Source: Phycisphaerae bacterium (GTDB lineage Bacteria; Planctomycetota; Phycisphaerae; UBA1845). From it: a stretch of 56,221 nt of DNA. Within the stretch, counting starts at the first letter, position 1. Every line of letters begins with the position of its first letter. A model generated the notes under the pieces. It had not been told where the DNA came from. It saw nothing but the letters and a program-made list of their open reading frames with translations, and searched no databases. Shown here piece by piece: positions 26,792 through 36,270 of this stretch. Where the stretch lies: the NCBI GenBank assembly GCA_029260115.1, contig JAJDDW010000103.1, forward strand, positions 1 through 56,221. The letters are read 5' to 3'. The translations under genes were made by a program, and so were the position numbers.

Positions 26792-27898
26792 TCACTCATC
26801 CTCAATCGCTAAACCGATCGCCAAACCAAACATTTCTAAAGGTAAACTTTTTCCACTATCAAATTGCAGCCGACAGTCAGGCGTACCTAGGTAGGCACTC
26901 GCTGATCGCACCGAGATGCCCAGACCTTGTGCAAAATATTCAGAGACGCCACGTACGCATGCCCCGCGCCCCACCAAGACCAAATCGTCGGCTTCTCGTT
27001 TTGGAAAGCTGCTCAATATATACTCGTAAGACCTGCTAATTTCAGAAGTCAAATCGTGAAGATCACGACGCAAATAACCACCGAGTATCCCTGAAAGTTC
27101 GCTACCATTTAACTCCCCAGCTTGCGCGTTACCACGATTTGATAGCACAACGCCATGATCGTATAGCTGAATGCGTGCGGTAGATTCACTCACGCTGAGC
27201 GCCGACGCGATCACACTAATCCACGCCTGCACACCAGCGCCAACGCGTCGGACAAGAACGGGGACCTGGTCCACATATATCATTAGCCTAGCTTGGCGCT
27301 GGCCAATATCTAGAATGCCCCATACGGACGAGGTAGGCCAAGGCTTGAGCTTACTCGCGAACCGGCCTAGTGCGGTCGGTGCGACATCAACGCAGTGGCA
27401 AGAAAAGCCCGCTTGATCACACGTATCCATCGCCTGCTCGATAAACAGGGTCGGCGCAGCGACACTCATAACGTTTGGCACAGGCGCTGGCGTATCTGGA
27501 AGCATCCAATAATTAGTTTCCATCTGACCCGCCGCATGATTGGTCATGCGCAGCGTCTCATCCTTGATGGCTTCGTGCATCTTATCGCCGAGTTTCTTTT
27601 TCATATCAAGGGCATGAAACTCAGCTTCCGGGCTGCTTAGACCTAAAACAATTTTATTTCCGCGAAAACCCGCGCTACTCAGCGACCGTTTAAGCCACGG
27701 TGATTCCACCACCAGCCTCTCGCTCTGATCGTTACCATATTGTCGATCAGCCTGAACCACCCCTACGACCTCTGTTAAGCCACGACGTTGAATTACCTGG
27801 GCTGCGCGCATAGCGCTGTCACCAAGGTCAAGGCCAATGGCACTGGTCCGGGCAACTTTTTTTGTGGCAAGTTTCAACATATGCGCTTCTCGAAACAT
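26792..27898 (-). CDS. pilM: PilM-like actin-fold ATPase
   Basis: This is a cytoplasmic FtsA/actin-like protein of 368 residues that in type IV pili binds the PilN N-terminus and helps recruit the ATPases. SAIGLDLGDSAMRAAQVIQR is the phosphate-1 region. WGILDIGQRQARLMIYVDQV is the second phosphate loop. EISRSYEYIL and DDLVLVGRGACVRGVSEYFA match the late PilM motifs, and PTALGRF the hinge. AGGA lies 5 bases before the ATG, and the pilC-like gene ends 5 bases upstream. Having pilM downstream of pilB-pilC is unlike the classic Pseudomonas pilMNOPQ order. Confidence 0.85.
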   Translation of the reverse strand: MFREAHMLKLATKKVARTSAIGLDLGDSAMRAAQVIQRRGLTEVVGVVQADRQYGNDQSERLVVESPWLKRSLSSAGFRGNKIVLGLSSPEAEFHALDMKKKLGDKMHEAIKDETLRMTNHAAGQMETNYWMLPDTPAPVPNVMSVAAPTLFIEQAMDTCDQAGFSCHCVDVAPTALGRFASKLKPWPTSSVWGILDIGQRQARLMIYVDQVPVLVRRVGAGVQAWISVIASALSVSESTARIQLYDHGVVLSNRGNAQAGELNGSELSGILGGYLRRDLHDLTSEISRSYEYILSSFPKREADDLVLVGRGACVRGVSEYFAQGLGISVRSASAYLGTPDCRLQFDSGKSLPLEMFGLAIGLAIEDE

Positions 27899-27903
27899 CG
27901 GTC

Positions 27904-29115
27904 CTAGATAGCTGAAGTCAGGTCAAACAACGGTACAAACAGAGACAAACAAACGGCACCTACGACAACGCCCATGCCAAGCAGAATAATAGGTTCGATC
28001 AAGCGCGCGACGACATCTACCGATTCGGCATTGGACTCGTCCAACATATCTGCGGCAAAAAGCAAAGCCCCATCAATATTTCCACACTCTTCGCCAGTGC
28101 GCACCGCTTGACACAAATAGGGTTCTATAATCCCAGAGGCCTCTAAGGCATAACTAATTGACCCACCTGAAGTCACGGATTCTTCAAGATCGGAAAACAT
28201 TTTCTGAAACGCGCGATTACTTGTAGCGCCTTTAATGAGTGCGATTGAGTCGAGTAGGCCTACTTTGCTTTGTAATAGCAATCCTAACGTACGAAAAACG
28301 CTACCTTGAATTAGCTTAGAGCGAAGCGTTCCCACAATAGGAATGGATAGCTGTATATCAGCCACCCACTGACGCCCCTTAGCCGACGCGACGATCCAAG
28401 CGGTCCCCGCGCCACAGGCAAGTATGCACCCGAGCAAAATGGTCCAATTCTCACTTATCCACTTACCAGATGACAACATAAACTGTGTGCTAGCAGGTAT
28501 ATCAACGGCAAGCTGCACAAACATATCAGCAAAGCGTGGCATCACGAAGAGCATGAGTCCGAGTATAATATGTATACACATGAAAATGAGTAGTATGGGG
28601 TAGGCCATCGACCCCGCGATTTTTTTTCTCATCGCCCGTTGCTTGCCGACAATAGTCGCCAGTCGTTCAAACATTTGTGGTAACATTGCACCAGCCTCAC
28701 CGGCAGCGACGATGGCACAAAACACCGCATCGAATGATCTAGGGTATTTCTTGAACGCATCCGTTAGCGAGAGTCCTTCTTCCAAATCCACAGCAATATC
28801 ATTTAACAAAGCTTTCTGCGGTGGTTTGCTCATTTGCTTGGCGATCGATTGAATAGCTGGCACGAGCGCGCTGCCTGATCGAAGCAACATAGCCATTTGT
28901 CGCGTGAAAACGGCAAGGACCTTGATAGGTAATCGTTCTTCTCTTGCACGCATTGATGAAGGCGCAACCTTAGCATTTGCGCTAGCACTTTTTCTCGCCT
29001 CATGCGATTGAGCACGCTTTGCATTCGTGCTAGAAGTATGCGTCGCTGATGCGTTATTTGACCGCCCTTGCTTTGATTGGTCAGTCGTTTGCATGCCACG
29101 AGTTGCGCCTATCAT
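27904..29115 (-). CDS. PilC/GspF inner-membrane platform protein
   Basis: This is the polytopic platform protein of type IV pilus or type II secretion systems, 403 residues. A Ser/Ala-rich, poorly ordered N-terminus (1-60) is followed by two T2SSF domains. The first has FTRQMAMLLRSGSALVPAIQ and the helix AYPILLIFMCIHIILGLMLF. The second has FRTLGLLLQSKVGLLDSIAL, and its C-terminal helix is PIILLGMGVVVGAVCLSLFV. Four-base overlap (ATGA) with the upstream ATPase gene shows coupling. Pilus and secretion variants cannot be told apart here. Confidence 0.92.
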   Translation of the reverse strand: MIGATRGMQTTDQSKQGRSNNASATHTSSTNAKRAQSHEARKSASANAKVAPSSMRAREERLPIKVLAVFTRQMAMLLRSGSALVPAIQSIAKQMSKPPQKALLNDIAVDLEEGLSLTDAFKKYPRSFDAVFCAIVAAGEAGAMLPQMFERLATIVGKQRAMRKKIAGSMAYPILLIFMCIHIILGLMLFVMPRFADMFVQLAVDIPASTQFMLSSGKWISENWTILLGCILACGAGTAWIVASAKGRQWVADIQLSIPIVGTLRSKLIQGSVFRTLGLLLQSKVGLLDSIALIKGATSNRAFQKMFSDLEESVTSGGSISYALEASGIIEPYLCQAVRTGEECGNIDGALLFAADMLDESNAESVDVVARLIEPIILLGMGVVVGAVCLSLFVPLFDLTSAI

Positions 29116-30872
29116 GTTATATTCTCCATACCCGCACCACTAGGATCGCCAGCTTCCATAGCCTCCGACCGGGATACGCGAATCACTTCTTCGAGTGTAG
29201 ATTTACCAGCTTCAACTAAATCTAAAGCTTTTTCACGAAGCGTACGCCAACCTGTTTGTTTGAGGTACATACGGACTTCCTGCTCCGATGCATCATTTTG
29301 TACTAAGCGTTTCAGTTCGGCATCCATCACCATGACTTCATAAATACCAATACGTCCTCGGAAGCCGCTATTGTTACATTCGCGACAGCCTTCCCCCTTT
29401 TGAAACACTTCATTCGTGCGATGGTCCCACCCCACTTTTTTAAGAAGATTCTCTGGCGGATAGTACGAAGTCCGGCACGATGGACAGATTTTTCTCGCAA
29501 GCCGCTGCGCGACAAACCCCAAGACCGACGAGCTAATAAGAAACGGCTCAACGCCCATATCGAGTAACCGCATGATCGCTCCCGGGCAATCATTGGTGTG
29601 CAGCGTTGATAATACGAGGTGGCCTGTGAGCGCGGCTTGGATGGCGATGCGGGCGGTTTCTTGGTCTCGAATTTCACCCACCATGACAATATCAGGGTCT
29701 TGGCGAAGGATCGACCGAAGGGCCCGCACAAAAGTTAACCCCACCGACTCGTTCACCTGAATTTGATTGATGAGAGGTAGTTGATATTCTACAGGATCCT
29801 CAATCGTCGTAATATTCGTGGCTTCATTGCGTAGTAAATCTAGTGAGGAATACAGTGTCGTCGTTTTGCCACTTCCAGTCGGCCCAGTTACAAGCATCAG
29901 GCCATAGGGGCTGCGAATCATAGATTCAACCGCGATGCGGTCCTGACCGATTATCCCCAAGTCTTCCAAATTAAAACTTATTTGAGACTTATCCAAGATA
30001 CGCAAAACAATTTTTTCACCGAGTACCGTAGGCATCGACGAAACGCGCAAATCGACCTCTCGCCCGTCGGCCATGATGTGGACTCGGCCCTCTTGTGGAA
30101 GACGCTTTTGTGCAATGTCCATATGACCAATGACTTTCACACGCGAAACTACAGCGGCGTGCATGCCTTTGGGAGGTCTGAGAATTTCACGTAAATGGCC
30201 GTCCACACGAGCGCGAATATGCGTAGCATCGCGATCTGGCTCGATATGAATGTCGCTCGCCCCAGCCCGAAGCGCAGTAAGAATAGCCAAGTTCACGAGG
30301 TTAACGACAGGACTGCCATCGACCATCATATCGAGATCGGTAACCCCCCCTTCATCAATCGCTTCATGTTCCGAAATTTGGATTTCGCTTTCATCCATGG
30401 ACGCAAGAAACGAATCGACGTTGACCTCTTCAGCCAAGTACTTCTTTTGATACTCCTGCAAATTCTCTTCAATCACGAGAACTGCCCGAATCTGGCAACC
30501 CGTTAAATTTCGTATGCGGTCTAGGCTGGGTAGCGATTGCGGATCGACCATAGCTACGGTCAATTCATCTTTGACACGAAAAAGCGGGAGCACGTGCATG
30601 CGTTCTGCTTCTTCACGTGGTAAAATCTTAGCCACTGCAGGATCGATCAGACCATGCCTCAATACACAGCCTTTCACCTGTAAACGCTTCGACAAGGCAT
30701 CTACCAGCGCCCCAGCCGTTAGCGAACCTTCGTTAACCAGCACCTGGCCAATACGACCGCCACTTTCTTCTTGACGAGATAGCGCTTCCGATAACTGATC
30801 TTCGCTAATGACGCCATCACGAACCAGCTGCTCGCCTAGTCGAACTGCAGAAGATGTTTTAATGGTGGGCAT
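29112..30872 (-). CDS. PilB/GspE assembly ATPase
   Basis: This cytoplasmic hexameric ATPase powers pilus or pseudopilus assembly. An N-terminal MshEN-type domain (about 10-150: RLGEQLVRDGVISEDQLSEA) can bind c-di-GMP in related proteins. The core has Walker A GPTGSGKTTT (Lys near 336), the Asp box ITTIEDPVEYQL, Walker B ILRQDPDIVMVGEIRD and the His box LSTLHTNDC. A four-cysteine zinc knuckle is CPSC plus CREC. The ATG at 30872 is used; a GTG at 30881 is possible. It is preceded by genes for c-di-GMP-type signalling proteins, which makes the MshEN domain notable. Confidence 0.94.
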   Translation of the reverse strand: MPTIKTSSAVRLGEQLVRDGVISEDQLSEALSRQEESGGRIGQVLVNEGSLTAGALVDALSKRLQVKGCVLRHGLIDPAVAKILPREEAERMHVLPLFRVKDELTVAMVDPQSLPSLDRIRNLTGCQIRAVLVIEENLQEYQKKYLAEEVNVDSFLASMDESEIQISEHEAIDEGGVTDLDMMVDGSPVVNLVNLAILTALRAGASDIHIEPDRDATHIRARVDGHLREILRPPKGMHAAVVSRVKVIGHMDIAQKRLPQEGRVHIMADGREVDLRVSSMPTVLGEKIVLRILDKSQISFNLEDLGIIGQDRIAVESMIRSPYGLMLVTGPTGSGKTTTLYSSLDLLRNEATNITTIEDPVEYQLPLINQIQVNESVGLTFVRALRSILRQDPDIVMVGEIRDQETARIAIQAALTGHLVLSTLHTNDCPGAIMRLLDMGVEPFLISSSVLGFVAQRLARKICPSCRTSYYPPENLLKKVGWDHRTNEVFQKGEGCRECNNSGFRGRIGIYEVMVMDAELKRLVQNDASEQEVRMYLKQTGWRTLREKALDLVEAGKSTLEEVIRVSRSEAMEAGDPSGAGMENIT

Positions 30873-30911
30873 AGGCAACACATCAATTAGCCGACTGGAA
30901 TTTGTCCAGGG

Positions 30912-31247
30912 CTACAAATAGCTTTTTACAGCGTCTTCAACTTCATTAAAAATGCGAAAATAGTGAGTCGTTCCAGTCAACTCCAATACCTCGCGACAAA
31001 TCTGTGGCACTTGCGCGAGTTTCAACTCCTCCGCACATTCCGCCAAATCTTCACTAACAAGTACAAGCGTCTCCAACGCGACACTATCCATATATGGCAC
31101 ATGCTGCAGAGATACGACAACATGAGGCTTAGTTACATGCAGTTTTTCACGCAGGATGTTACCAAATTCAGTAGCATCCTTGTCCACAAGTGGGCCTAAA
31201 GGCACAATAACATCTACGGAACCCATCTTTAGCGCCTCGATCTTCAT
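30912..31247 (-). CDS. STAS-domain protein, anti-sigma-factor-antagonist type
   Basis: This is a 111-residue single STAS domain of the SpoIIAA/RsbV type, which is switched by Ser/Thr phosphorylation and usually binds an anti-sigma or partner-switch kinase. The candidate phosphosite is Ser in VPYMDSVALETLVLV, where the usual DSxG is DSVA. The C-terminal part (AQVPQICREVLELTG) also matches the fold. It overlaps the upstream GGDEF-like gene by 4 bases (ATGA) and lies 39 bases before pilB. No cognate kinase/phosphatase gene is nearby. Confidence 0.85.
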   Translation of the reverse strand: MKIEALKMGSVDVIVPLGPLVDKDATEFGNILREKLHVTKPHVVVSLQHVPYMDSVALETLVLVSEDLAECAEELKLAQVPQICREVLELTGTTHYFRIFNEVEDAVKSYL

Positions 31248-32572
31248 ATGGCTGCCTCTTCCGCTTCAGTCTCCACGGTCCGGGAAACCAGAGATACGCC
31301 ATCAAGTCGAGCTGATCGCCAAGTCGACAATGCGCTGGATAATAAAGTGCGAATATCCGTTTGATCAGGTCCCGCAGCTACGACACCACACCGTATGCCT
31401 ACATCACTACCCCATCGTTGACTATCACCGATCACCTCTTCAAGGCGCGTCACCAACTGAGTGGCTACCAGCGTTGTTAACTCGGCATCAACGCGTCGGA
31501 GTAGCACAACAATGCGAGACTCGTCGAATCGACCAATGCAATCATCCGTGCGAATTTTCTTACGCACGACATCACTGGCTGCCCGAACGATTTCATCAAC
31601 CGAATCCCAACGTCCCGTATCCGACAAGTGTCGTAATCGCTCTAAAGCGACAATGACCATAGCTACCGGTTCATTGTGATCGCAAGATTTCTTGAGTGCG
31701 CGTTGCGCGGTTTCAATAAATGCTTCTCTGGTCAGCAAACCTGACACGGGATCGGTTTGACCTAACTGCGTACCAACAGCAGCATCGTAAACGGAGTTCC
31801 AAAATAGACCGATCAATCGCTCGACACATGTGAGCACGTTGTCACGCTGAGCATCAGATATATCAATCGTCCCCACTTCGATCACGCCAATACACGCGCC
31901 GCCTCTTAATACCGGAAAACACCACGAAGCGGCCCGTGCTTGAGAATCAATGTGATGCGCCGCGTGGTCAGCGCTACCTAAATTGGTTTTCACATAACGA
32001 GACTTGCTATGCATTACTTGGGCAGGAATCCCCACTGTTGATGATACGGCGGGAACATCATCCCAAACATCCGGTACTCTCAAAGGCACAAGACCTGTCG
32101 CATGATCGATGGCCCGGTAGGGCCGAGCGTGACTCGCATGGCATGACCTAGCCAATACAGACCGAATGTATTCGTCAAAGGCATCCCATATATCGCTTCG
32201 CCCGCGATGGCCATCCAACCAATCATCAAAGCGATACAACTCTTCGCTCATGCGTGTCCATGTAGAATGCGCTTCCAGCTGGTGGGGTAGCTTCCGGTCG
32301 ACAGCTTCTTGCGATGCGCTCATCTTTGCAGAAGGCTCATGGCTGATCGACCATTTGCCAATAACGACAATCACAGCAGCCCCGCCCAACAGGGTTATCA
32401 AAGTGCTCGTGTTCATGCTGGCTAAGGAACCAACCGAACCCTGTATCAACATGATCCAGAACAGTGCGCATACGACGCCCAGCCAGTGACTGTGTCGATG
32501 TTCGAGCAAGCGACCACCGATTCCGGCTACCAGCACAACGGGAAACCAAGTTAGAATTAGCGACGTCATCAT
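31244..32572 (-). CDS. Membrane protein with GAF-like and degenerate GGDEF domains
   Basis: This is a 442-residue protein: two N-terminal hydrophobic segments (about 5-25 and 33-70), a GAF-like middle region (about 110-260, with WCFPVLRGGACIGVIEVG), and a GGDEF-fold domain beginning TDPVSGLLTREAFIETAQRA. The active-site motif is lost: where family members read RYGGDEFVVLL, this one reads RFDESRIVVLL. It probably does not make c-di-GMP but may bind a nucleotide or a partner. Its genes on both sides overlap by 4 bases, so stoichiometric expression with the HD-GYP and STAS proteins is expected. Confidence 0.82.
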   Translation of the reverse strand: MMTSLILTWFPVVLVAGIGGRLLEHRHSHWLGVVCALFWIMLIQGSVGSLASMNTSTLITLLGGAAVIVVIGKWSISHEPSAKMSASQEAVDRKLPHQLEAHSTWTRMSEELYRFDDWLDGHRGRSDIWDAFDEYIRSVLARSCHASHARPYRAIDHATGLVPLRVPDVWDDVPAVSSTVGIPAQVMHSKSRYVKTNLGSADHAAHHIDSQARAASWCFPVLRGGACIGVIEVGTIDISDAQRDNVLTCVERLIGLFWNSVYDAAVGTQLGQTDPVSGLLTREAFIETAQRALKKSCDHNEPVAMVIVALERLRHLSDTGRWDSVDEIVRAASDVVRKKIRTDDCIGRFDESRIVVLLRRVDAELTTLVATQLVTRLEEVIGDSQRWGSDVGIRCGVVAAGPDQTDIRTLLSSALSTWRSARLDGVSLVSRTVETEAEEAAI

Positions 32573-33852
32573 GTCGGCAGTATCCCAATGGAGTTACAAA
32601 TTGAATTAGTTTCCTGTAAAAATTGCTCGGAATCCTTTAACAGCGCAGCCCAAGCTTTTTCATCGTAACCAAGATGCTCTTGCATCATCGTGATGAACAT
32701 GGATGTCAGTGTTGGATCGCACGTCTCACCTGATTCTTGTTCAAGAATATCCAACGCCTCTTGCCAGGAATACGCACCTCGATATGAACGGTTAGAGGTA
32801 AGCGCATCAAAAATATCAGCAATTTGAATAAGCCTAGCCTGTAGCGGTATATCCTCTCCCTTTAATCCACTGGGATAACCTTTCCCATTAAATTTTTCGT
32901 GATGGTGCAACACGCCTGGCAATGCGTCGGCCAATTTAGGAATTTCTTTAACGACCTGGTAACTGCGCGTAGGGTGCTCTTTCATGTGGGTAAACTCTTC
33001 GTCCGTGAGCTTACCTTCTTTCTTAAGAACCTCGTCACGAATACCGATTTTGCCAACATCGTGCAGCAAAGCACTCCACTGAAGCATTTGAAGCTCGTGG
33101 CCTGTTAAATTAAATCGCTGCCCCAACATCAAGGAGAAATACCCGACGCGTACGGAATGACCAGAGGTATATTCATCCTTTTGGTCAACCGCATTAACCA
33201 ATGCACGCACCATCGACAGCGATATGCCGCGTAATTCTAGCACGAGCCTATGATTTCGTATGACGTCTCCGCAATAATTACATAGCGCTTCCACCATGGT
33301 CATATCGCATGCCCGAAACTCGTTTTCTTTTTCATTTCGTGCAACGACGATCACGCATACAAATTCATCGCCAGCGACAACTGGACCAACCAAGACTTGT
33401 ACCGTGTCGCCTTTTACGTTGTCGGAAGGTGCATGCGCCTCGAGTACCCGCATTTCCTTAGCCGCTCGTTCTACAACCTCATCGATCCAATCTGGATTCG
33501 ATTTAGCGCATCCAAGAATCTCATCAAACTCACGAGCCTGAGTTGCTCCCGTAAATACATCACAACCTACATAACTTCGTTGCAATCCATCTATAAAAAC
33601 ATCCAACACCTGCGATTCGTCGCAGGCAATAGACAATCGCCGTGTAACCTCGAACACAACGCCAAGTAGCTCGTAAGCTGCCAGTAATTCCTCGCCCATC
33701 CCGCCGTGTTCATCAAGCACCTTTTGCAGCGTTTTCTGTACTACGCCAAACGCCGCTTCGTAATTATACGCAGACCCACCATTGGCCACCGCAGTTTTCA
33801 ATTGCGCCAACGCTTCCCGTGCGTCCTTAGGCTCTTGACAGGTCGCAGTCAT
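32569..33852 (-). CDS. HD-GYP domain phosphodiesterase with GAF-like sensor
   Basis: This is a 427-residue cytoplasmic protein. A GAF-like region (about 50-200: LLGVVFEVTRRLSIACDESQ) is followed by an HD-GYP domain with intact signatures: SGHSVRVGYFS, LLHDVGKIGI (HD), HLKEHP-like MKEHPTRSY and HHHEKFNGKGYPSGL (GYP). It is therefore predicted to hydrolyse c-di-GMP. The ATG at 33852 lies 15 bases after the stop of the receiver gene; a GTG at 33882 that overlaps the receiver gene is possible. Its place between a receiver and a degenerate GGDEF protein suggests control by the adjacent sensor kinase. Confidence 0.87.
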   Translation of the reverse strand: MTATCQEPKDAREALAQLKTAVANGGSAYNYEAAFGVVQKTLQKVLDEHGGMGEELLAAYELLGVVFEVTRRLSIACDESQVLDVFIDGLQRSYVGCDVFTGATQAREFDEILGCAKSNPDWIDEVVERAAKEMRVLEAHAPSDNVKGDTVQVLVGPVVAGDEFVCVIVVARNEKENEFRACDMTMVEALCNYCGDVIRNHRLVLELRGISLSMVRALVNAVDQKDEYTSGHSVRVGYFSLMLGQRFNLTGHELQMLQWSALLHDVGKIGIRDEVLKKEGKLTDEEFTHMKEHPTRSYQVVKEIPKLADALPGVLHHHEKFNGKGYPSGLKGEDIPLQARLIQIADIFDALTSNRSYRGAYSWQEALDILEQESGETCDPTLTSMFITMMQEHLGYDEKAWAALLKDSEQFLQETNSICNSIGILPT

Positions 33853-33869
33853 TACATCGTGCTTGTCAT

Positions 33870-34265
33870 TCAATCTGCACACTCCGACTCTATTTGTGTA
33901 GGTTGAATATCTAATAATCGCGAAATATCATCTACCAGGCGTGATGGCGTGAATGGCTTCGCTCGAAGATTAACTTCAAGACCAGCCAATTGCTGCAACA
34001 ACTCCGATTGGTCGCACCGCGCCGATAGTAAAATAATTGGCATCGACATGTTCAATTCACCCCGCACGGCTCGAACAAGCTGCAATCCATCCATTTCCGG
34101 CATATTCATATCTGTAATTAGCAGATCAACTGGTTCATGGCGTAGATGGGCCATCGCTTGGGCACCATTGTTAGAATCAATGACATCGTGACCATGACGC
34201 GAAAGCCACATATGCATAATCCGTATGATATGCGGTTCATCTTCTGCTAGTAGAATGCGAGCCAT
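33870..34265 (-). CDS. Single-domain response regulator (CheY-like)
   Basis: This is a 131-residue receiver without output domain. The acidic pocket (E8, D9), the phosphoacceptor D52 in LLITDMNMPEMDG, a Ser at the conserved switch position in IILLSARCD and Lys103 in RAKPF are all present. It begins one base after the stop of the kinase gene and is nearly certainly phosphorylated by it. With no DNA-binding domain, it should act by protein contact, perhaps on the HD-GYP protein encoded next. Confidence 0.93.
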   Translation of the reverse strand: MARILLAEDEPHIIRIMHMWLSRHGHDVIDSNNGAQAMAHLRHEPVDLLITDMNMPEMDGLQLVRAVRGELNMSMPIILLSARCDQSELLQQLAGLEVNLRAKPFTPSRLVDDISRLLDIQPTQIESECAD

Positions 34266-34266
34266 G

Positions 34267-36270
34267 TTACAATTCCTTTGTTACGGTCAAAGCCGTTGCA
34301 CGGCTTACTTGATGCGGAAGTTTCACTACAAACGTCGAACCATTACCTTTTTCACTCATCACCGTGATTTCGCCGCCATGCTTTCGCACCATTTCACGAG
34401 CGGTATAAAGGCCAACGCCCGTCCCAGTAATCGTTCGAACTTCTGGGTCGTCAACTCGTTGAAATTTCTCAAAAATACGTGCATGATCTTTGGCATCGAT
34501 CCCCATACCGTTATCTTTCACGGTAATCATGATGGCATCTTCAGTTTGTTGACATGCCACAACGACCACCCCATCAGCCGGCGTATATTTGATTGCATTT
34601 CCCAGCAGGTTATTAAGTACTACGGATAGCTTGTCGCGATCTGCGCTCATCGTTTCCATTTTTGCGGGAACAACGATTTGTAAGTCAATATTCTTTTCTT
34701 CCGCGAGTCCTCGAATATCGCGAACGCTATCACTGACTAAAGCTTTGATATCTACATCATTGATCGATAGGGCGATCGAACCGACTTCTAACTGCGACAC
34801 ACTTAGAATGTCTTCAATTAAGCGTGATAGCCGGCGTGTCTCTTTCGTAATCACGTTATAACATTCCGTAATGACCTTAGGGTCATCAAACATGCCGCTC
34901 GATAACGTTTCCGCATACGCACGAATGTTGGTCAATGGCGTCCGCAATTCATGTGTGACCTGTGTGACAAAATCTTCGCGCGCTCTGTCCGTTCGTAATT
35001 GCTGACTCACGTCCCGAATGGTAATCACACAACCGTTCCCAGCCGTAGATTTTCGCATCGGTTGAATGGATACCCGATAAGAGCTAGCCTCATCATCATC
35101 CGGCTGGCCATCTTTTATGTTTTCGCTACGCGAGCGATATGTCCCCTCGGTGGTCTGAGAATCTAGCGCCAGATCGCGTACTTTTTCACCAATTCCAGCT
35201 AGTTGTTGCTCCTGCAAAGAATGATTACTGTCTTCATCCCACGAAATCCCTAGCAAGCGCTGCGCATTGGCATTGATATATTGGATTCTGTCTACGTCTG
35301 CGATGTAAACGATGCCATCTGAAACTGAATTAAGCGCATCAGCGAGCGCTCCCCCTTGCGATCGTTTTAACACGCAGGCTAATTCATCATTGGCTTTATG
35401 TTTGTCAGCTGCACTAGCACATGACTGGGCCAAATCGACTAATTCATTCCAGGCATGTGTAACAATATCAACCGCGTCATTGATACGAAGCGTGCCCAAA
35501 TTTTCTTCGATGTGCGAGTGGTTACTGTTTAACCGTTCGCCGATTCGCGTGACGCTACGCATCTGCACCCGCAGTCGTCGATAGCTAACAAAAAGCACAC
35601 CCAACACGACGAGTACCACAATCACGGTATCTGCATGGGTAGAAATCATGGTGGCAGAATGCTCGAACGGAAGCAGGCGTATGTCCAACAGTAAGTCTGT
35701 AGAATCGCGCTCATTCTCAGTCTTATCGCCAGCCTGTGTTGCGGATGTGGGCATATCCGACGAACCATGTTTTTCAACAGATGATTTAGTTGCCATGAGA
35801 TGAGATGTATAAACCGGCGCACGAATGACGGATACGGGCATCCCCAATACCTTGCTATCCACCGACGCGATGGTCATGGCCTTGGGCCAATTCACGTCTG
35901 ATGAATCGTCCACAAAAATCTGCCCTAGTTCATCTTCGTTTATCGACGCGATAATTTTTCGATCGCGATTTATCAAACGTACTGTATCGACCTTCATGTG
36001 CGAGGAAAATTCATACAAGGCATGTTGACGGGATAGCTGCCGCATACTAGCAGAACCATCGATTTCACTCAGTCGAGATACCAGCGCCGTCACGGCATAA
36101 CGGGACGAAGATTCGTACTCCTTAGCGGCCAGTCCGCGTGTTGTGGAAATCCCCAAGTATGCCACAGCCCCTAGTCCAAATAGGTAGCTGACGACCAACG
36201 ATAACCCGAACCAGCGCGGCACTTCTTCCGCGTTAAAGAACGCTCTAATTTGAATCAATCCTGCGCGCAA
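34267..36270 (-). CDS. Membrane sensor histidine kinase with PAS domain
   Basis: This is a 667-residue inner-membrane kinase. Two membrane helices (about 20-42 and 213-235) bracket a periplasmic sensor region. A HAMP-like stretch, a PAS domain (about 310-400: VSDGIVYIADVDRIQYINAN), HisKA with H440 in VTHELRTPLTN and HATPase_c (N box NLLGNAIKYTP, G1 DNGMGID, G2 GTGVGLY) follow. The start is TTG at 36270, supported by AGGAG 8 bases upstream and the lack of a better ATG. It is the first gene of the leftward string leading to the pilus genes. Confidence 0.93.
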   Translation of the reverse strand: MRAGLIQIRAFFNAEEVPRWFGLSLVVSYLFGLGAVAYLGISTTRGLAAKEYESSSRYAVTALVSRLSEIDGSASMRQLSRQHALYEFSSHMKVDTVRLINRDRKIIASINEDELGQIFVDDSSDVNWPKAMTIASVDSKVLGMPVSVIRAPVYTSHLMATKSSVEKHGSSDMPTSATQAGDKTENERDSTDLLLDIRLLPFEHSATMISTHADTVIVVLVVLGVLFVSYRRLRVQMRSVTRIGERLNSNHSHIEENLGTLRINDAVDIVTHAWNELVDLAQSCASAADKHKANDELACVLKRSQGGALADALNSVSDGIVYIADVDRIQYINANAQRLLGISWDEDSNHSLQEQQLAGIGEKVRDLALDSQTTEGTYRSRSENIKDGQPDDDEASSYRVSIQPMRKSTAGNGCVITIRDVSQQLRTDRAREDFVTQVTHELRTPLTNIRAYAETLSSGMFDDPKVITECYNVITKETRRLSRLIEDILSVSQLEVGSIALSINDVDIKALVSDSVRDIRGLAEEKNIDLQIVVPAKMETMSADRDKLSVVLNNLLGNAIKYTPADGVVVVACQQTEDAIMITVKDNGMGIDAKDHARIFEKFQRVDDPEVRTITGTGVGLYTAREMVRKHGGEITVMSEKGNGSTFVVKLPHQVSRATALTVTKEL

